A stretch of 64,000 bases of DNA from NCBI RefSeq assembly GCF_026004075.1, contig NZ_BPIK01000002.1:62001-126000 (forward strand), written 5' to 3'. Every line of letters starts with the position of its first letter. The first letter of the stretch is position 1. A model generated the notes under the pieces. It was given only the letters and a program-made list of their open reading frames with translations, did no database searches and had not been told where the DNA came from. A program made the position numbers and the translations under genes. Shown here piece after piece: positions 1 to 8,301 of this stretch. Source of the stretch: Meiothermus sp. Its GTDB lineage: Bacteria; Deinococcota; Deinococci; Deinococcales; Thermaceae.

Positions 1-472
1 CGTTCCGGGCGCCCGTCCCCACCCCCACCACACCCTGCTCCACCGGCCCGCCCTTCAGGTTCTGGGCCGCCTGGTAGCCGTAAAAGGCGCTAGGGCGCAC
101 CGTAGCGCTGCCCACCAGCAAATCAAAAATCACCGCGGCTGGCACGATGGGCACAATGGCCTGGGTGGTGGCGTTGCCCACCGGGTAGCCCTTGTGGTGC
201 TCCTCGAGCCAGCGCATCACCCCTGAAGCGGCCTCGAGGCCATACGCACTCCCGCCCGAGAGCACAATAGCCTGTACCTGCTCAACCAGGTTAACTGGGT
301 TCAGCAAATCGGTTTCGCGCGTGCCCGGCGCACTGCCGCGCACATCCACCCCTGCCACCGCGCCATTTTCGGGATAGATGACCGTAACCCCTGTGAGGTG
401 CTCGAGGTCGGTGTAGTGACCCACCTGGATACCGGGAACATCGGTGATGGCGTTAAACCGGCCGGGCTTCAT
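1..472 (-). CDS. P1 family (S58/DmpA) peptidase, N-terminal part, cut by window edge
   Basis: Translating the minus strand from the ATG at 472 gives an open frame to the window edge that starts MKPGRFNAITDVPGIQVGHY. The order ITDVPGIQVGHY, GVTVIYP, DVRGSAPGTRETDLL, AIVLSGGSAYGLEAA, GVMRWLEE and VPIVPAAVIFDL is the N-terminal half of the P1/DmpA family. In that family these residues form the alpha chain of a self-cleaving N-terminal-nucleophile aminopeptidase. The autoprocessing Ser/Thr lies further on and is outside the window, so activity cannot be judged. Another in-frame ATG at 487 is possible. The CDGSH gene lies just upstream on the same strand with a gap of about 34 bp, so the two may be cotranscribed. 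Confidence 0.85.
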   Translation of the reverse strand, partial: MKPGRFNAITDVPGIQVGHYTDLEHLTGVTVIYPENGAVAGVDVRGSAPGTRETDLLNPVNLVEQVQAIVLSGGSAYGLEAASGVMRWLEEHHKGYPVGNATTQAIVPIVPAAVIFDLLVGSATVRPSAFYGYQAAQNLKGGPVEQGVVGVGTGARN

Positions 473-506
473 GGACAGACCCAGCATAACAAAAAGCCCA
501 CCAAAA

Positions 507-719
507 CTATTGCAGCTCTATCTCCAGCTCGCCACCCGCCGCCACAAAACCCACCCTTTTGTGGGTGCCGTCGCAAAAAGGCTTATTTTCTGAGTGACCG
601 CAGCGACACAGCGCGAGTTTAGCGCGCTCGAGCACCCGCTCTTCCCCATCGAGCACGAACCTGCTGCCCTCCGGCAGGTCTATCACCAACGATCCGTTTT
701 CCCGCAAGCGGATTTTCAT
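507..719 (-). CDS. CDGSH iron-sulfur domain protein
   Basis: A 70-residue protein with one CDGSH motif near residues 38-53: CRCGHSENKPFCDGTH. It matches C-x-C-x2-S-x3-P-x-C-D-G-T-H, whose three Cys and one His bind a 2Fe-2S cluster in mitoNEET-type proteins. No membrane segment or signal peptide is visible, so it should be a soluble redox or cluster-transfer protein of unknown partner. The N-terminal part is a short beta-rich lead-in, as in other small bacterial CDGSH proteins. The ATG lies 6 nt after a TAAACT hexamer and has no Shine-Dalgarno, which points to a leaderless mRNA. Confidence 0.9.
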   Translation of the reverse strand: MKIRLRENGSLVIDLPEGSRFVLDGEERVLERAKLALCRCGHSENKPFCDGTHKRVGFVAAGGELEIELQ

Positions 720-725
720 AAACCC

Positions 726-731
726 AGTTTA
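726..731 (-). promoter_or_regulatory. -10 element (TAAACT) for leaderless CDGSH transcript
   Basis: On the minus strand TAAACT is followed by exactly 6 nt and then the ATG at 719. The same TAAACT-N6-ATG arrangement precedes pgi. No convincing -35 was found. Confidence 0.45.
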
Positions 732-857
732 GACTCTGCCATTTCACCCAAAACGGGGCGATTGACCCTACTGAGTTATAGGTTCGTAGCGGAGACTAGT
801 TCCGAAGGCTAGTGAGAGATTTATCAAAGTCGCTGGCCTCCCAGAGGAGGAACCACA

Positions 858-2753
858 ATGCCCGTGAAATATCCAGGGACAACCGTTAGAGTTAAGGACG
901 ATATGCAAAGCCTCGAGTTCCCCCCTTACATCAAGAGCGAGCGGGTCAAACACTGGATTGCCGAAGCCGTGGCACTGTGCAAGCCCGACGCAGTGCACTT
1001 CTGCGACGGCTCAGAAGAGGAGTACAACGCCCTGTGCGATCAGTTAGTCGAGGCTGGTACGTTCATCCGCCTCAACCCCAAGCTGCGCCCAAACAGCTTT
1101 CTAGCCCGCTCCGACCCCAGCGACGTCGCACGGGTCGAGGATCGCACCTTCATCTGCTCCATCAACAAAGAAGACGCCGGCCCCACCAACAACTGGGTCA
1201 ACCCCAAAGAAATGCACGCTACCTTGCAGGGCCTGTTCGACGGTTGCATGCGGGGCCGCACCATGTACGTGGTGCCCTTTAGCATGGGGCCGCTGGGCTC
1301 CCCCATCAGCTACATCGGCATCGAGATTACCGACTCGGCCTATGTGGTGGTCAATATGCGCATCATGACCCGCATGGGTAAGGCCGTTTACGACGTGCTG
1401 GGTGAGGATGGCGACTTTGTGCCCTGTATGCACACGGTGGGGATGCCCCTGGAACCCGGCCAGAAAGATATTCCCTGGCCCTGCAATCCCAAGGTCAAAT
1501 ACATCGTGCATTTCCCCGAAGAGCGCAGCATCTGGAGCTACGGTTCGGGCTACGGCGGCAATGCCCTGCTGGGCAAGAAATGCCTGGCCTTGCGCATCGC
1601 CAGCGTAATTGGTCGTGACGAGGGCTGGCTGGCCGAGCACATGCTGATTCTGGGGGTCGAAGACCCCAAGGGCCAGAAAACCTATGTGGCAGCCGCATTC
1701 CCCAGCGCTTGCGGTAAGACCAACTTTGCCATGCTAATTCCGCCCAAGCCCTTCCAGGACGACGGTTGGAAAGTCACCACCGTGGGCGACGACATCGCCT
1801 GGATCAAGCCCGGCCCTGACGGGCGCCTTTATGCCATCAACCCCGAGGCCGGCTACTTTGGGGTGGCCCCCGGCACGTCCTATGCCACCAACCCCAATGC
1901 CATGGAATCCATCAAGGCCAATACCATCTTCACCAATGTGGCCCTCACCCCCGAGGGCGATGTGTGGTGGGAAGGTATGGATGGCCCGCCGCCCGCCAAA
2001 GCCATTGACTGGCAGGGCAACGAGTGGACACCCGACTGTGGGCGCAAAGCCGCCCACCCCAACGCCCGTTTTACCGCCCCGGCCAGCCAGAACCCGGCCA
2101 TTGACCCCGAGTGGGAGAACCCCAAGGGTGTGCCCATCAAAGCCTTTATCTTTGGTGGACGCCGGGCTACGGTCGTGCCCCTGGTGTATCAGAGCTTCAA
2201 CTGGAGCTTTGGGGTTTATCTGGGCGCTACCATGGGCTCGGAGATGACCGCCGCCGCCTTCGGGCAGATTGGGGAGGTACGCCGCGATCCCTTCGCCATG
2301 CTGCCCTTCATCGGCTACCACATGGCCAGCTACTTCAACCACTGGCTGGACATGGGCCGCCGGGTGGTAGACCCGCCCCGCATCTTCAGCGTGAACTGGT
2401 TCCGCAAAGACCAGGACGGCAACTTTGCCTGGCCGGGCTTTGGCGAGAACATGCGCGTCTTGAAGTGGATTGTAGACCGGGCCAATGGGCGCGGCTACGC
2501 CACCGAAAGCCCCCTTGGCTATGTGCCCCACTACGAAGACCTCGACTGGCGTGGCCTGAACTTCAGCAAAGAGCAGTTCCAGGAACTCATGGCCATTGAC
2601 CGCGACCTGTGGCTCAAGGAAATCCTTTCGCACGAGGAGCTCTTCATCAAGCTCTACGAGCGCATGCCCAAGGAGTTCCTGGCCATGCGCGAGCTGCTGA
2701 TTTCCAACCTCTGGCGCTCCCCCGAGCACTGGGACGTGGGCAGCTCGGAGTAA
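858..2753 (+). CDS. pckA: Phosphoenolpyruvate carboxykinase (GTP)
   Basis: A 631-residue protein of the GTP-dependent PEPCK family, which interconverts oxaloacetate and PEP with GTP/GDP at the start of gluconeogenesis. The family P-loop [13 protein letters not shown] with its reactive Cys lies near residues 281-293. The metal-binding segment VGDDIAW is near residue 310, and the base-specificity region [19 protein letters not shown] is near 513. The length fits the GTP family (about 600-630) rather than the ATP family. The start at 858 is fixed by AGAGGAGG at 843-850, 7 nt upstream. The gene is followed by a clear intrinsic terminator at 2771-2802. Confidence 0.97.
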   Translation: MPVKYPGTTVRVKDDMQSLEFPPYIKSERVKHWIAEAVALCKPDAVHFCDGSEEEYNALCDQLVEAGTFIRLNPKLRPNSFLARSDPSDVARVEDRTFICSINKEDAGPTNNWVNPKEMHATLQGLFDGCMRGRTMYVVPFSMGPLGSPISYIGIEITDSAYVVVNMRIMTRMGKAVYDVLGEDGDFVPCMHTVGMPLEPGQKDIPWPCNPKVKYIVHFPEERSIWSYGSGYGGNALLGKKCLALRIASVIGRDEGWLAEHMLILGVEDPKGQKTYVAAAFPSACGKTNFAMLIPPKPFQDDGWKVTTVGDDIAWIKPGPDGRLYAINPEAGYFGVAPGTSYATNPNAMESIKANTIFTNVALTPEGDVWWEGMDGPPPAKAIDWQGNEWTPDCGRKAAHPNARFTAPASQNPAIDPEWENPKGVPIKAFIFGGRRATVVPLVYQSFNWSFGVYLGATMGSEMTAAAFGQIGEVRRDPFAMLPFIGYHMASYFNHWLDMGRRVVDPPRIFSVNWFRKDQDGNFAWPGFGENMRVLKWIVDRANGRGYATESPLGYVPHYEDLDWRGLNFSKEQFQELMAIDRDLWLKEILSHEELFIKLYERMPKEFLAMRELLISNLWRSPEHWDVGSSE

Positions 2754-2770
2754 CAAACCCCCCATTTCTG

Positions 2771-2802
2771 GCCTCCCCTGCTCCCCGGGGGAGGCTTCTT
2801 TT
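2771..2802 (+). terminator. Intrinsic terminator after pckA
   Basis: GCCTCCCC (2771-2778) pairs with GGGGAGGC (2788-2795) around an 8-nt loop and is followed by TTCTTTT. It ends one base before the GAAGGA Shine-Dalgarno of the next gene, so the U-tract and that ribosome-binding site are adjacent. Confidence 0.8.
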
Positions 2803-2816
2803 GAAGGACTATATTG

Positions 2817-3233
2817 ATGAGCATGCAGCGTACCGATTTTGGATTCTTCCACCGCCTGCGGGTTCGCTGGGCCGAGACCGACCCCCAGGGCATCGTTTTC
2901 AACGGGCACTACCTGACCTACTTCGATGTAGCCATCACCGAGTACTGGCGGGCCGCCGGCATCCCTTACCCCAGCACGGTGGAGCGCTTTGGGCTGGATT
3001 TATTCGTGGTCAAGGCAACGGTGGAGTACCACGCCCCCGCCCACTACGATGACGAACTGGATATCGGGGTGCGGGTCGGGCGTATTGGCAACAGCAGCAT
3101 GCAGTTTGTGCTGGGTATCTTCCGGGAGGAGGCCCACCTGATTAGCGGGGAGGTTATCTATGTGGCGGCCCACCCCCAGACGCGCCAGCCCCAGACCGTT
3201 CCACAGGCCATGCGCCAACTGCTGGGGCACTGA
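2817..3233 (+). CDS. Acyl-CoA thioesterase, 4HBT/YbgC-type hotdog protein
   Basis: A 138-residue protein with the 4-hydroxybenzoyl-CoA thioesterase signature ETDPQGIVFNGHYLTYFD at residues 20-37. The Asp at residue 22 is the usual catalytic or water-orienting acid. The rest matches one hotdog fold (VEYHAPAHYDDELDIGVRV, then a final strand). The family hydrolyses short-chain or aromatic acyl-CoA thioesters in the cytoplasm; the substrate cannot be read from sequence. ATG 2817 was preferred to the TTG at 2814 because GAAGGA (2803-2808) is better spaced for it. The gene stands between the pckA terminator and an intergenic repeat, so it probably has its own promoter or depends on read-through. 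Confidence 0.85.
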   Translation: MSMQRTDFGFFHRLRVRWAETDPQGIVFNGHYLTYFDVAITEYWRAAGIPYPSTVERFGLDLFVVKATVEYHAPAHYDDELDIGVRVGRIGNSSMQFVLGIFREEAHLISGEVIYVAAHPQTRQPQTVPQAMRQLLGH

Positions 3234-3248
3234 GCTGGTTGGGTGCGG

Positions 3249-3389
3249 TTATACGCATTCCGACAGTATCGTTCACTTTTGAAAGCCTAAACGATACTGC
3301 CAAAATGCTTTTCTACTCCCTTCGGTCGGCTTGAATCCTTCACCTTTGACTACGCCCCACGGTAAAGGATTCAAGCGGAAACGGTATTA
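3249..3389 (-). repeat. R1 intergenic double-hairpin repeat, copy A
   Basis: About 140 bp. Hairpin H1 is CAGTATCGTT (3264-3273) with AACGATACTG (3290-3299). Hairpin H2 is the GCTTGAATCCTTCACC arm near 3330-3345 with GGTAAAGGATTCAAGC near 3361-3376. Between them lies the conserved block ctactcccttcggtcgg. It is the reverse complement of copies at 22263 and 60944. Its H2 end contributes the TAA stop of pgi. It separates two convergent genes. Confidence 0.9.
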
Positions 3390-4721
3390 TTCCACCCCCT
3401 CGGCGCGCAACTCCTGGGCCAGCGACTCCCAGCCTTTGCGCCCCATCAGGGCGTAGGTGTACTCCTTGCCCAGTTCCACCCCCGGCTGGTCGAAGGCGTT
3501 GATGTTCCACAGCTCGCCCAGGAAGGCGGTCTGCCACATCAGGTGTTGCAGCAGCCAGCCCAGGTGATAGGCGTCGAGTTTTTCCAGGGTGAGGGTGTAG
3601 TTGGGCTGGCCGGCTTTAGCCAGGGCGTGGGCGGTGGCTTTGGCCTCGGCGTCCAAGAGCTCGAAGAAGCTCTTGCCGAAGAGGTAGTCGAGGGCCTCGA
3701 GCCCCCGCACCGCGGGAATTTCCAGATCCTCGCTGGGACTCAGCAGGCGCACAAAATTGATGAGTTTGTCGTGCGGCCCCTCCCGGAAAAGCTGCACCTG
3801 GGCGTGCTGGTCGGTAGTGCCGATGGCCCGCACCGCGGTGGTGCCGGTGCGCACCTCCTGGCCGGCCCGGTCGCGCATCTTGCCCAGCGACTCGTCGTGC
3901 AGTTGCACAAACCAGTCGGGCAGGTAGCGCAGGCGGGTGGAATAAGGCATGAACACCACGATGTTTTTGCCCCTTTGGCTGTACAGGTGATTAATCAGAG
4001 CGGTCTGGGCCGGCAGGTTGTGCTCGAGGGCCGCCCTGGCCTGTTCGTTGGCCTTGCGGGCCCCGGCCAGCAGGTTTTCCAGCTCGACCCCGGCAAACGC
4101 CAGCGGCAGGGTGCCCACCGGACAGGTGACGCTAAAACGCCCGCCCACCGCGGGGGGCACCTCGAAGGTGGCTAGCCCCTCGGCCTGGGCGTAGGGGCGC
4201 AGGATGCCTTTGGCGGGGTCGGTGGTGACCACCACGTGCTTTTTCCAGTCGGCCACACCCAGCTCGAGCCACTGCCGGAACACCAGAAAGGCTGCCATGG
4301 TCTCGGCAGTGGAGCCCGACTTGGAGATGACGTTGACCAGGGTTTTATGAGGCTCGAGGGTGCGAAGCAAGCTGAGAATGGGCTCAGGTTCGACATTGTC
4401 CACAAAATGCAGGCGCACCGGGCCTTTACCCAGGGCCGCGGCCACCGCCTGGGCCCCCAGGGCCGAGCCCCCAATGCCCAGCACCACCAGGTCTTCGACC
4501 CAGGCATTGGCCTCGCGGTAGCGCAACACCCGCCGTAGGGTCTCGGTGTCTTCGGGCACGTCAATCCAGCCTAGAAACTCAGCAGGGTTGGATTTGCGCT
4601 GCCAGAGTGCATCGCGGGCCGCCTCTAGAAACTGGGCGTGGGCCGCCAGGGCCCCAGGCCAGTCCAGGCCCTGTTCGCCCAGGCGTTTGGAAAGTACATT
4701 GGTCAGATCCAGTCGCAACAT
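3387..4721 (-). CDS. pgi: Glucose-6-phosphate isomerase
   Basis: A 444-residue protein, the length of the short bacterial PGI group. It interconverts glucose-6-phosphate and fructose-6-phosphate in the cytoplasm. Two sugar-phosphate-binding SIS motifs are visible: GIGGSALGAQAV near residue 82 and SKSGSTAETMAAF near 134. The PGI block RTGTTAVRAIGTTDQHAQVQ lies near 285-305 and QLFREGPHDKLINFV follows. The ATG at 4721 is 6 nt after TAAACT with no Shine-Dalgarno, suggesting leaderless expression. The stop codon TAA is the first triplet of repeat copy A, so the repeat abuts the coding end without spacing. The gene is divergent from rel. Confidence 0.96.
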   Translation of the reverse strand: MLRLDLTNVLSKRLGEQGLDWPGALAAHAQFLEAARDALWQRKSNPAEFLGWIDVPEDTETLRRVLRYREANAWVEDLVVLGIGGSALGAQAVAAALGKGPVRLHFVDNVEPEPILSLLRTLEPHKTLVNVISKSGSTAETMAAFLVFRQWLELGVADWKKHVVVTTDPAKGILRPYAQAEGLATFEVPPAVGGRFSVTCPVGTLPLAFAGVELENLLAGARKANEQARAALEHNLPAQTALINHLYSQRGKNIVVFMPYSTRLRYLPDWFVQLHDESLGKMRDRAGQEVRTGTTAVRAIGTTDQHAQVQLFREGPHDKLINFVRLLSPSEDLEIPAVRGLEALDYLFGKSFFELLDAEAKATAHALAKAGQPNYTLTLEKLDAYHLGWLLQHLMWQTAFLGELWNINAFDQPGVELGKEYTYALMGRKGWESLAQELRAEGVE

Positions 4722-4727
4722 ATGACC

Positions 4728-4733
4728 AGTTTA
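4728..4733 (-). promoter_or_regulatory. -10 element (TAAACT) for leaderless pgi transcript
   Basis: TAAACT on the minus strand is followed by 6 nt and the pgi ATG, the same geometry as at 726-731. Confidence 0.45.
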
Positions 4734-4763
4734 CCGTGGAGTTCGTGCGCATGCAGCGTAAAA

Positions 4764-4773
4764 TGCTAAACTT
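4764..4773 (+). promoter_or_regulatory. Extended -10 motif TGCTAAACTT upstream of rel
   Basis: AAATGCTAAACTT occurs here and again at 7775-7787. TGCTAAACT fits an extended -10 (TGnTAAACT). It lies about 27 nt before the rel start, leaving room for the AAGGGG Shine-Dalgarno. No good -35 is seen. Confidence 0.4.
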
Positions 4774-4799
4774 AGAAAAGCATCTAAGGGGCTGACTAT

Positions 4800-7073
4800 T
4801 TGCAACCCCGGAACCTTGATATGATCAAGCCTACCCAGCCCATCGCGGTGCCCCTATCGCCCACAGCGCATTCTGACGTAGAGGCCTTGTGGCAACAGCT
4901 CGAGCCTCACCTGCACTACCTGCCGGCTGCGGCCAAAACCCAGGTGCGGGAGGCCCTCGAGTTCGCCTACACCGCCCACCAGGGCCAGCAGCGCAAGAGC
5001 GGCGAACCTTACATTGTTCACCCGGTCGCGGTCGCGCAAATTTTGGCCGAGCTGGGCCTGGATGTCGAGACCTTACTGGCCGGGCTCCTGCACGACACCA
5101 TCGAGGACACCGATGTGCGGCCCGAGGATATTGAAGAGCGCTTTGGGATCGCGGTACGAAAAATTGTGGAGGGCGAGACCAAGGTCTCCAAGCTCTACAA
5201 GCTGGCCCATGCCACCCAGGAAGATAAGCACGCCGAGGAAAAGCACGCCGAAGACCTGCGCCAGATGTTTATTGCCATGGCCGAGGACGTGCGGATTATC
5301 ATCGTCAAGCTGGCCGACCGGCTGCACAACCTGCGCACCCTGGAGTTTATGCCCCCCCACAAGCAGCAGCGCATTGCCCGCGAAACCCTGGAGATTTATG
5401 CGCCGCTGGCGCACCGGCTGGGGATTGGTCAGGTCAAGCTCGAGCTCGAAGACCTTTCCTTCCGCTACCTTGACCCCGAGAACTACCAGGCCCTCGAGGC
5501 CCGCCTCAAAAGCCACCGGGCCGAGCGCGAGGCCGCGGTGCAGGCCGCTAAAGAAAAGCTCGAGCAAGCCCTGGCCCGCGACTTCATCCTCAAGCAGTCA
5601 GTCAAGAAAGTCGAGGTCACAGGCCGTACCAAGCACCTGTTCTCCATCTGGAAGAAGATGGAACGGGAGGGTAAAACCATCGAGCAAATTTACGACCTGC
5701 TGGCCTTACGGGTCGTATTAGAACCACGGCCAGGCCAGGATGCCGAAGAAAACGCCCTGCGCGAGAAGCAGGTTTGTTATCACGTACTGGGCCTGGTGCA
5801 TGCTCTGTGGCAGCCCATCCCGGGCCGGGTCAAGGACTATATCGCAGTGCCCAAGCCCAATGGCTACCAGTCGCTGCACACCACGGTTATCGCCGTCAAC
5901 GGGCTGCCGCTGGAGGTGCAGATTCGCACCAAGGAAATGCACCGCGTCGCCGAGTTTGGCGTCGCCGCTCACTGGCTCTACAAGGAAGGCGTGACCGACC
6001 CCGAAGACCTTCGCCGACGGGTAGGCTGGCTCAAAAGCATCCAGGACTGGCAGCAGGAATACAGCAGCTCGCGCGATTTTGTCGAGGCCGTGACCAAAGA
6101 GCTGCTGGGGGATCGGGTTTTTGTTTTCACCCCCAAAGGCAAGATCATCAACCTGCCCAAGGGCTCGAGCCCGGTGGACTTTGCCTACCACATCCACACC
6201 GAGGTGGGTCACCATATGGTGGGGGCTAAGGTCAACGGACGCATTGTGCCCCTGAGCTACGAACTGCAAAACGGCGAAATTGTAGAGATTCTCACCGCTA
6301 AAACCGCTCACCCCTCCAAGGACTGGATCGACTACGCCAAAACCCGTTCGGCCAAGCAGAAAATCCGTATGTACTTCCGGGCCTTTGAACGGGCCGAGAC
6401 CCTGGAAAAAGGCGTGCGGATGCTAGAAAAGTACTTCAAGCGGCGGGGCCTACCCCGGCCCCTGGAGAGCCAGCTCGAGGAGGTGGGACGCAAGCTCCTC
6501 AAAAGCTCGTCACCGGAAGACCTCTACGCCGCCATCGCCACTGGGCGGGTAGCACCCCAGCAAGTTGCCCGCATCCTGGCCCCCAAAAGCGAAACCGCCA
6601 TCACCAAGCCCAAGCCTGCCAAAAACGAGTTGGGCATTCGTTTAGAGTCCAACCTCAACGTCCCCATCAAGCTGGCCAGTTGCTGTGAGCCTGCCAAGGG
6701 TGATGCCATTCTGGGCTACATCACCCGGGGGCGGGGGGTCACGATTCACAAAGCAGGCTGCCCCAACATGCGCCGGCTGATGGAGCACGACTCCGGGCGG
6801 GTCGTGCCGGCCTACTGGGAAGGGCTGGGCCGGGTGATGCAGCTCGAGGTGCTGGCCGACGACCGGGCTGGTTTGCTGCGCGACATCATGGATGCCATTG
6901 CCTGGATGGGCAAAAGCGCCATGGGCGTAAACTCGAGCCCCACCTCGCCGCTTTCTTCGCTATTTCGCATCAGCACTCGCATAGACCTCAGCGAAAGTGA
7001 GCAAAAAACGCTTGATGAACGTTTGCGCAGCGTGCCCAATGTGCGCTCAGTGAGCTGGTCCCAGGTGTTATAG
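4800..7073 (+). CDS. rel: Bifunctional (p)ppGpp synthetase/hydrolase, RelA/SpoT family
   Basis: A 757-residue long Rel protein that makes and degrades (p)ppGpp in the stringent response. Order: HD hydrolase domain (HDTIEDT near residues 97-103), synthetase domain with RVKDYIAVPKPNGYQS (about 340-357) and EVQIRTKEMHRVAEFG (about 372-387), TGS domain (VFTPKGKIINLPKGSSPVDFAY, about 440-465), a Cys-containing linker (CCEPAKGD), and a C-terminal ACT domain. RxKD, not ExDD, in the synthetase marks the bifunctional type, and the HD residues are intact. The TTG start at 4800 has AAGGGG at 4786-4791; an in-frame ATG at 4821 is the alternative. Confidence 0.95.
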   Translation: MQPRNLDMIKPTQPIAVPLSPTAHSDVEALWQQLEPHLHYLPAAAKTQVREALEFAYTAHQGQQRKSGEPYIVHPVAVAQILAELGLDVETLLAGLLHDTIEDTDVRPEDIEERFGIAVRKIVEGETKVSKLYKLAHATQEDKHAEEKHAEDLRQMFIAMAEDVRIIIVKLADRLHNLRTLEFMPPHKQQRIARETLEIYAPLAHRLGIGQVKLELEDLSFRYLDPENYQALEARLKSHRAEREAAVQAAKEKLEQALARDFILKQSVKKVEVTGRTKHLFSIWKKMEREGKTIEQIYDLLALRVVLEPRPGQDAEENALREKQVCYHVLGLVHALWQPIPGRVKDYIAVPKPNGYQSLHTTVIAVNGLPLEVQIRTKEMHRVAEFGVAAHWLYKEGVTDPEDLRRRVGWLKSIQDWQQEYSSSRDFVEAVTKELLGDRVFVFTPKGKIINLPKGSSPVDFAYHIHTEVGHHMVGAKVNGRIVPLSYELQNGEIVEILTAKTAHPSKDWIDYAKTRSAKQKIRMYFRAFERAETLEKGVRMLEKYFKRRGLPRPLESQLEEVGRKLLKSSSPEDLYAAIATGRVAPQQVARILAPKSETAITKPKPAKNELGIRLESNLNVPIKLASCCEPAKGDAILGYITRGRGVTIHKAGCPNMRRLMEHDSGRVVPAYWEGLGRVMQLEVLADDRAGLLRDIMDAIAWMGKSAMGVNSSPTSPLSSLFRISTRIDLSESEQKTLDERLRSVPNVRSVSWSQVL

Positions 7074-7107
7074 GGCCCGTACTCAAAGGATTTCGCAGCC
7101 AGTTGGC

Positions 7108-7773
7108 ATGGATGGCACACCCAGCATGAGTCCCCTTCTGGCCCTACCCATCGCTTTTGGAGTCGGGCTGCTGGCCGAGCGGATGGGCTGGCTCAGGCCG
7201 GGAGCTGCCTGGGCTGCTGCGCTGGTGGGAGGTCTGCCCATGTGGGCTGGAGGGATTCCAGCAGCCCTGGCCGTGCTCTTCTTTGTGGCTCTGGGCAGCC
7301 TTGCTAGTCGCTGGAATCAGCGTAGCCAAGACCGCTCGGGCCGCACAGCCTTTCAGGTGCTGGCCAACGGGTTTCCTGCTGCTTTGGGCCTTGCCCTGGG
7401 GTCGCCTGCGTTCTTTCTCGCAGCGCTGGCCACCGCAGCCGCGGATACCCTGGCAACTGAGCTGGGTAGCCGCAGTCGATGGGCCTGGCATCCCTTAAAA
7501 GGCCGGGTGAAAAGCGGAACCAACGCCGCCATCAGCGGGCCGGGTACCTTGGCCCTGCTTGGCGGGGCACTGCTGTTTGTGCCCTGGGCAGCCTGGCTCG
7601 AGGTACCCATCGCGGGAGTAGTGCTTGGAGGCATCGCCGGAGCCCTGGCCGATACTCTGCTTGGTTTGTGTGAAGACCGCTGGGCCTGGTGGAGCAACGA
7701 CCTGACCAATCTGCTGGCCACCACGTTGGGCGGGCTGGTTGGTGTGTGCTTACCCTGGGTGTTCGCGGCTTAA
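7108..7773 (+). CDS. DUF92 (TMEM19-like) integral membrane protein
   Basis: A 221-residue hydrophobic protein with five to six likely membrane segments. The conserved DUF92 elements are RTAFQVLANGFPAAL, ATAAADTLATELGSRS and the STNAAISGPGT-like segment near residue 138, which in the family is TNGAIS. Relatives in plants and cyanobacteria include phytyl-phosphate kinase (VTE6), and many bacterial members have no known substrate. It may be a prenyl-phosphate kinase, but this is not supported beyond the family. ATG 7126 is an alternative start. It follows rel after 34 bp and may be cotranscribed. Confidence 0.75.
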   Translation: MDGTPSMSPLLALPIAFGVGLLAERMGWLRPGAAWAAALVGGLPMWAGGIPAALAVLFFVALGSLASRWNQRSQDRSGRTAFQVLANGFPAALGLALGSPAFFLAALATAAADTLATELGSRSRWAWHPLKGRVKSGTNAAISGPGTLALLGGALLFVPWAAWLEVPIAGVVLGGIAGALADTLLGLCEDRWAWWSNDLTNLLATTLGGLVGVCLPWVFAA

Positions 7774-7777
7774 GAAA

Positions 7778-7787
7778 TGCTAAACTT
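7778..7787 (+). promoter_or_regulatory. Extended -10 motif TGCTAAACTT
   Basis: A second copy of the motif found before rel (4764-4773), starting 5 bp after the DUF92 stop. It would start transcription near 7794, just before a short reading frame at 7811. Confidence 0.4.
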
Positions 7788-7810
7788 TTAGGGCTTTTAT
7801 TTGCACTACC

Positions 7811-7882
7811 ATGACTGTGGATATTGCTTACCGCATTATCGGCCATTTGAAGACCTATGAGGCACCCCCTGAACACGCATAA
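7811..7882 (+). CDS. Possible 23-codon leader peptide
   Basis: An ATG-to-TAA frame that begins MTVDIAYRII and ends APPEHA, lying about 17 nt after the predicted start site of the 7778 promoter. No Shine-Dalgarno is visible and I do not recognise the peptide. The only support is its position between an apparent promoter and the secreted-protein/two-component operon. It may be chance. Confidence 0.2.
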   Translation: MTVDIAYRIIGHLKTYEAPPEHA

Positions 7883-7941
7883 AATGCCCTTTACTGGAAT
7901 CCCATACGTCTGTTCGGGTAGGCTTGCATAGTGGTGGAACG

Positions 7942-8301
7942 ATGCGCGGTCTTCTACTAGCCTTCGTACTGGCGCTCGCACCGCTGCCCAATCTCCCGTT
8001 TATCCCTTCCGGGAGTGAGATCCGGGTGGTGTCTCCAGATTTGCTCACGGTATATGTGGTCTGGCAGGTAGAAGAGCGCAACCTGGTTTTACAAAGCAAG
8101 CTGCCCGCGCCCGCCAATCGGGAGGTGCGGGTGCTGTTCCGGGTGGATGGAGGCTACCGCCCGCCATACAATGGGATCACGACCCCTAGGGGGGATATTG
8201 CCCTGCTGGTTCAAGGGGAGCGTGTTAGCCTTAATGAGCTGTTGACCCGCACATATCGCCTGAATCTGCCCAATGGGCGTGTCTTGCCGGAGGTTCGATG
8301 A
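7942..8301 (+). CDS. Secreted protein of unknown function, coupled to two-component system
   Basis: A 119-residue protein not recognised as any known family. MRGLLLAFVLALAPLPNLPF is a typical signal peptide. The mature part is mostly short beta-type segments (RVVSPDLLTVYVVWQVEE, REVRVLFRV) and two Asn/Arg-rich turns, with no Cys and no further membrane segment. ATG 7942 was chosen over the TTG at 7924 because a GGTGG stands 4 nt upstream and the signal peptide begins there. The stop overlaps the response-regulator ATG by 4 bp (ATGA), so the two are translationally coupled. It could be a sensor accessory or an input protein for the kinase, which is inference from context. Confidence 0.65.
   Translation: MRGLLLAFVLALAPLPNLPFIPSGSEIRVVSPDLLTVYVVWQVEERNLVLQSKLPAPANREVRVLFRVDGGYRPPYNGITTPRGDIALLVQGERVSLNELLTRTYRLNLPNGRVLPEVR

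Noticed and set aside
762-790. TTGACC before pckA as a promoter
   Set aside because: No -10 element lies at 16-18 bp, so it was left out.
1734-2909. Long minus-strand open frame opposite pckA
   Set aside because: It is the antisense shadow of a clearly recognised enzyme in a high-GC genome, has no family motif and no ribosome-binding site.
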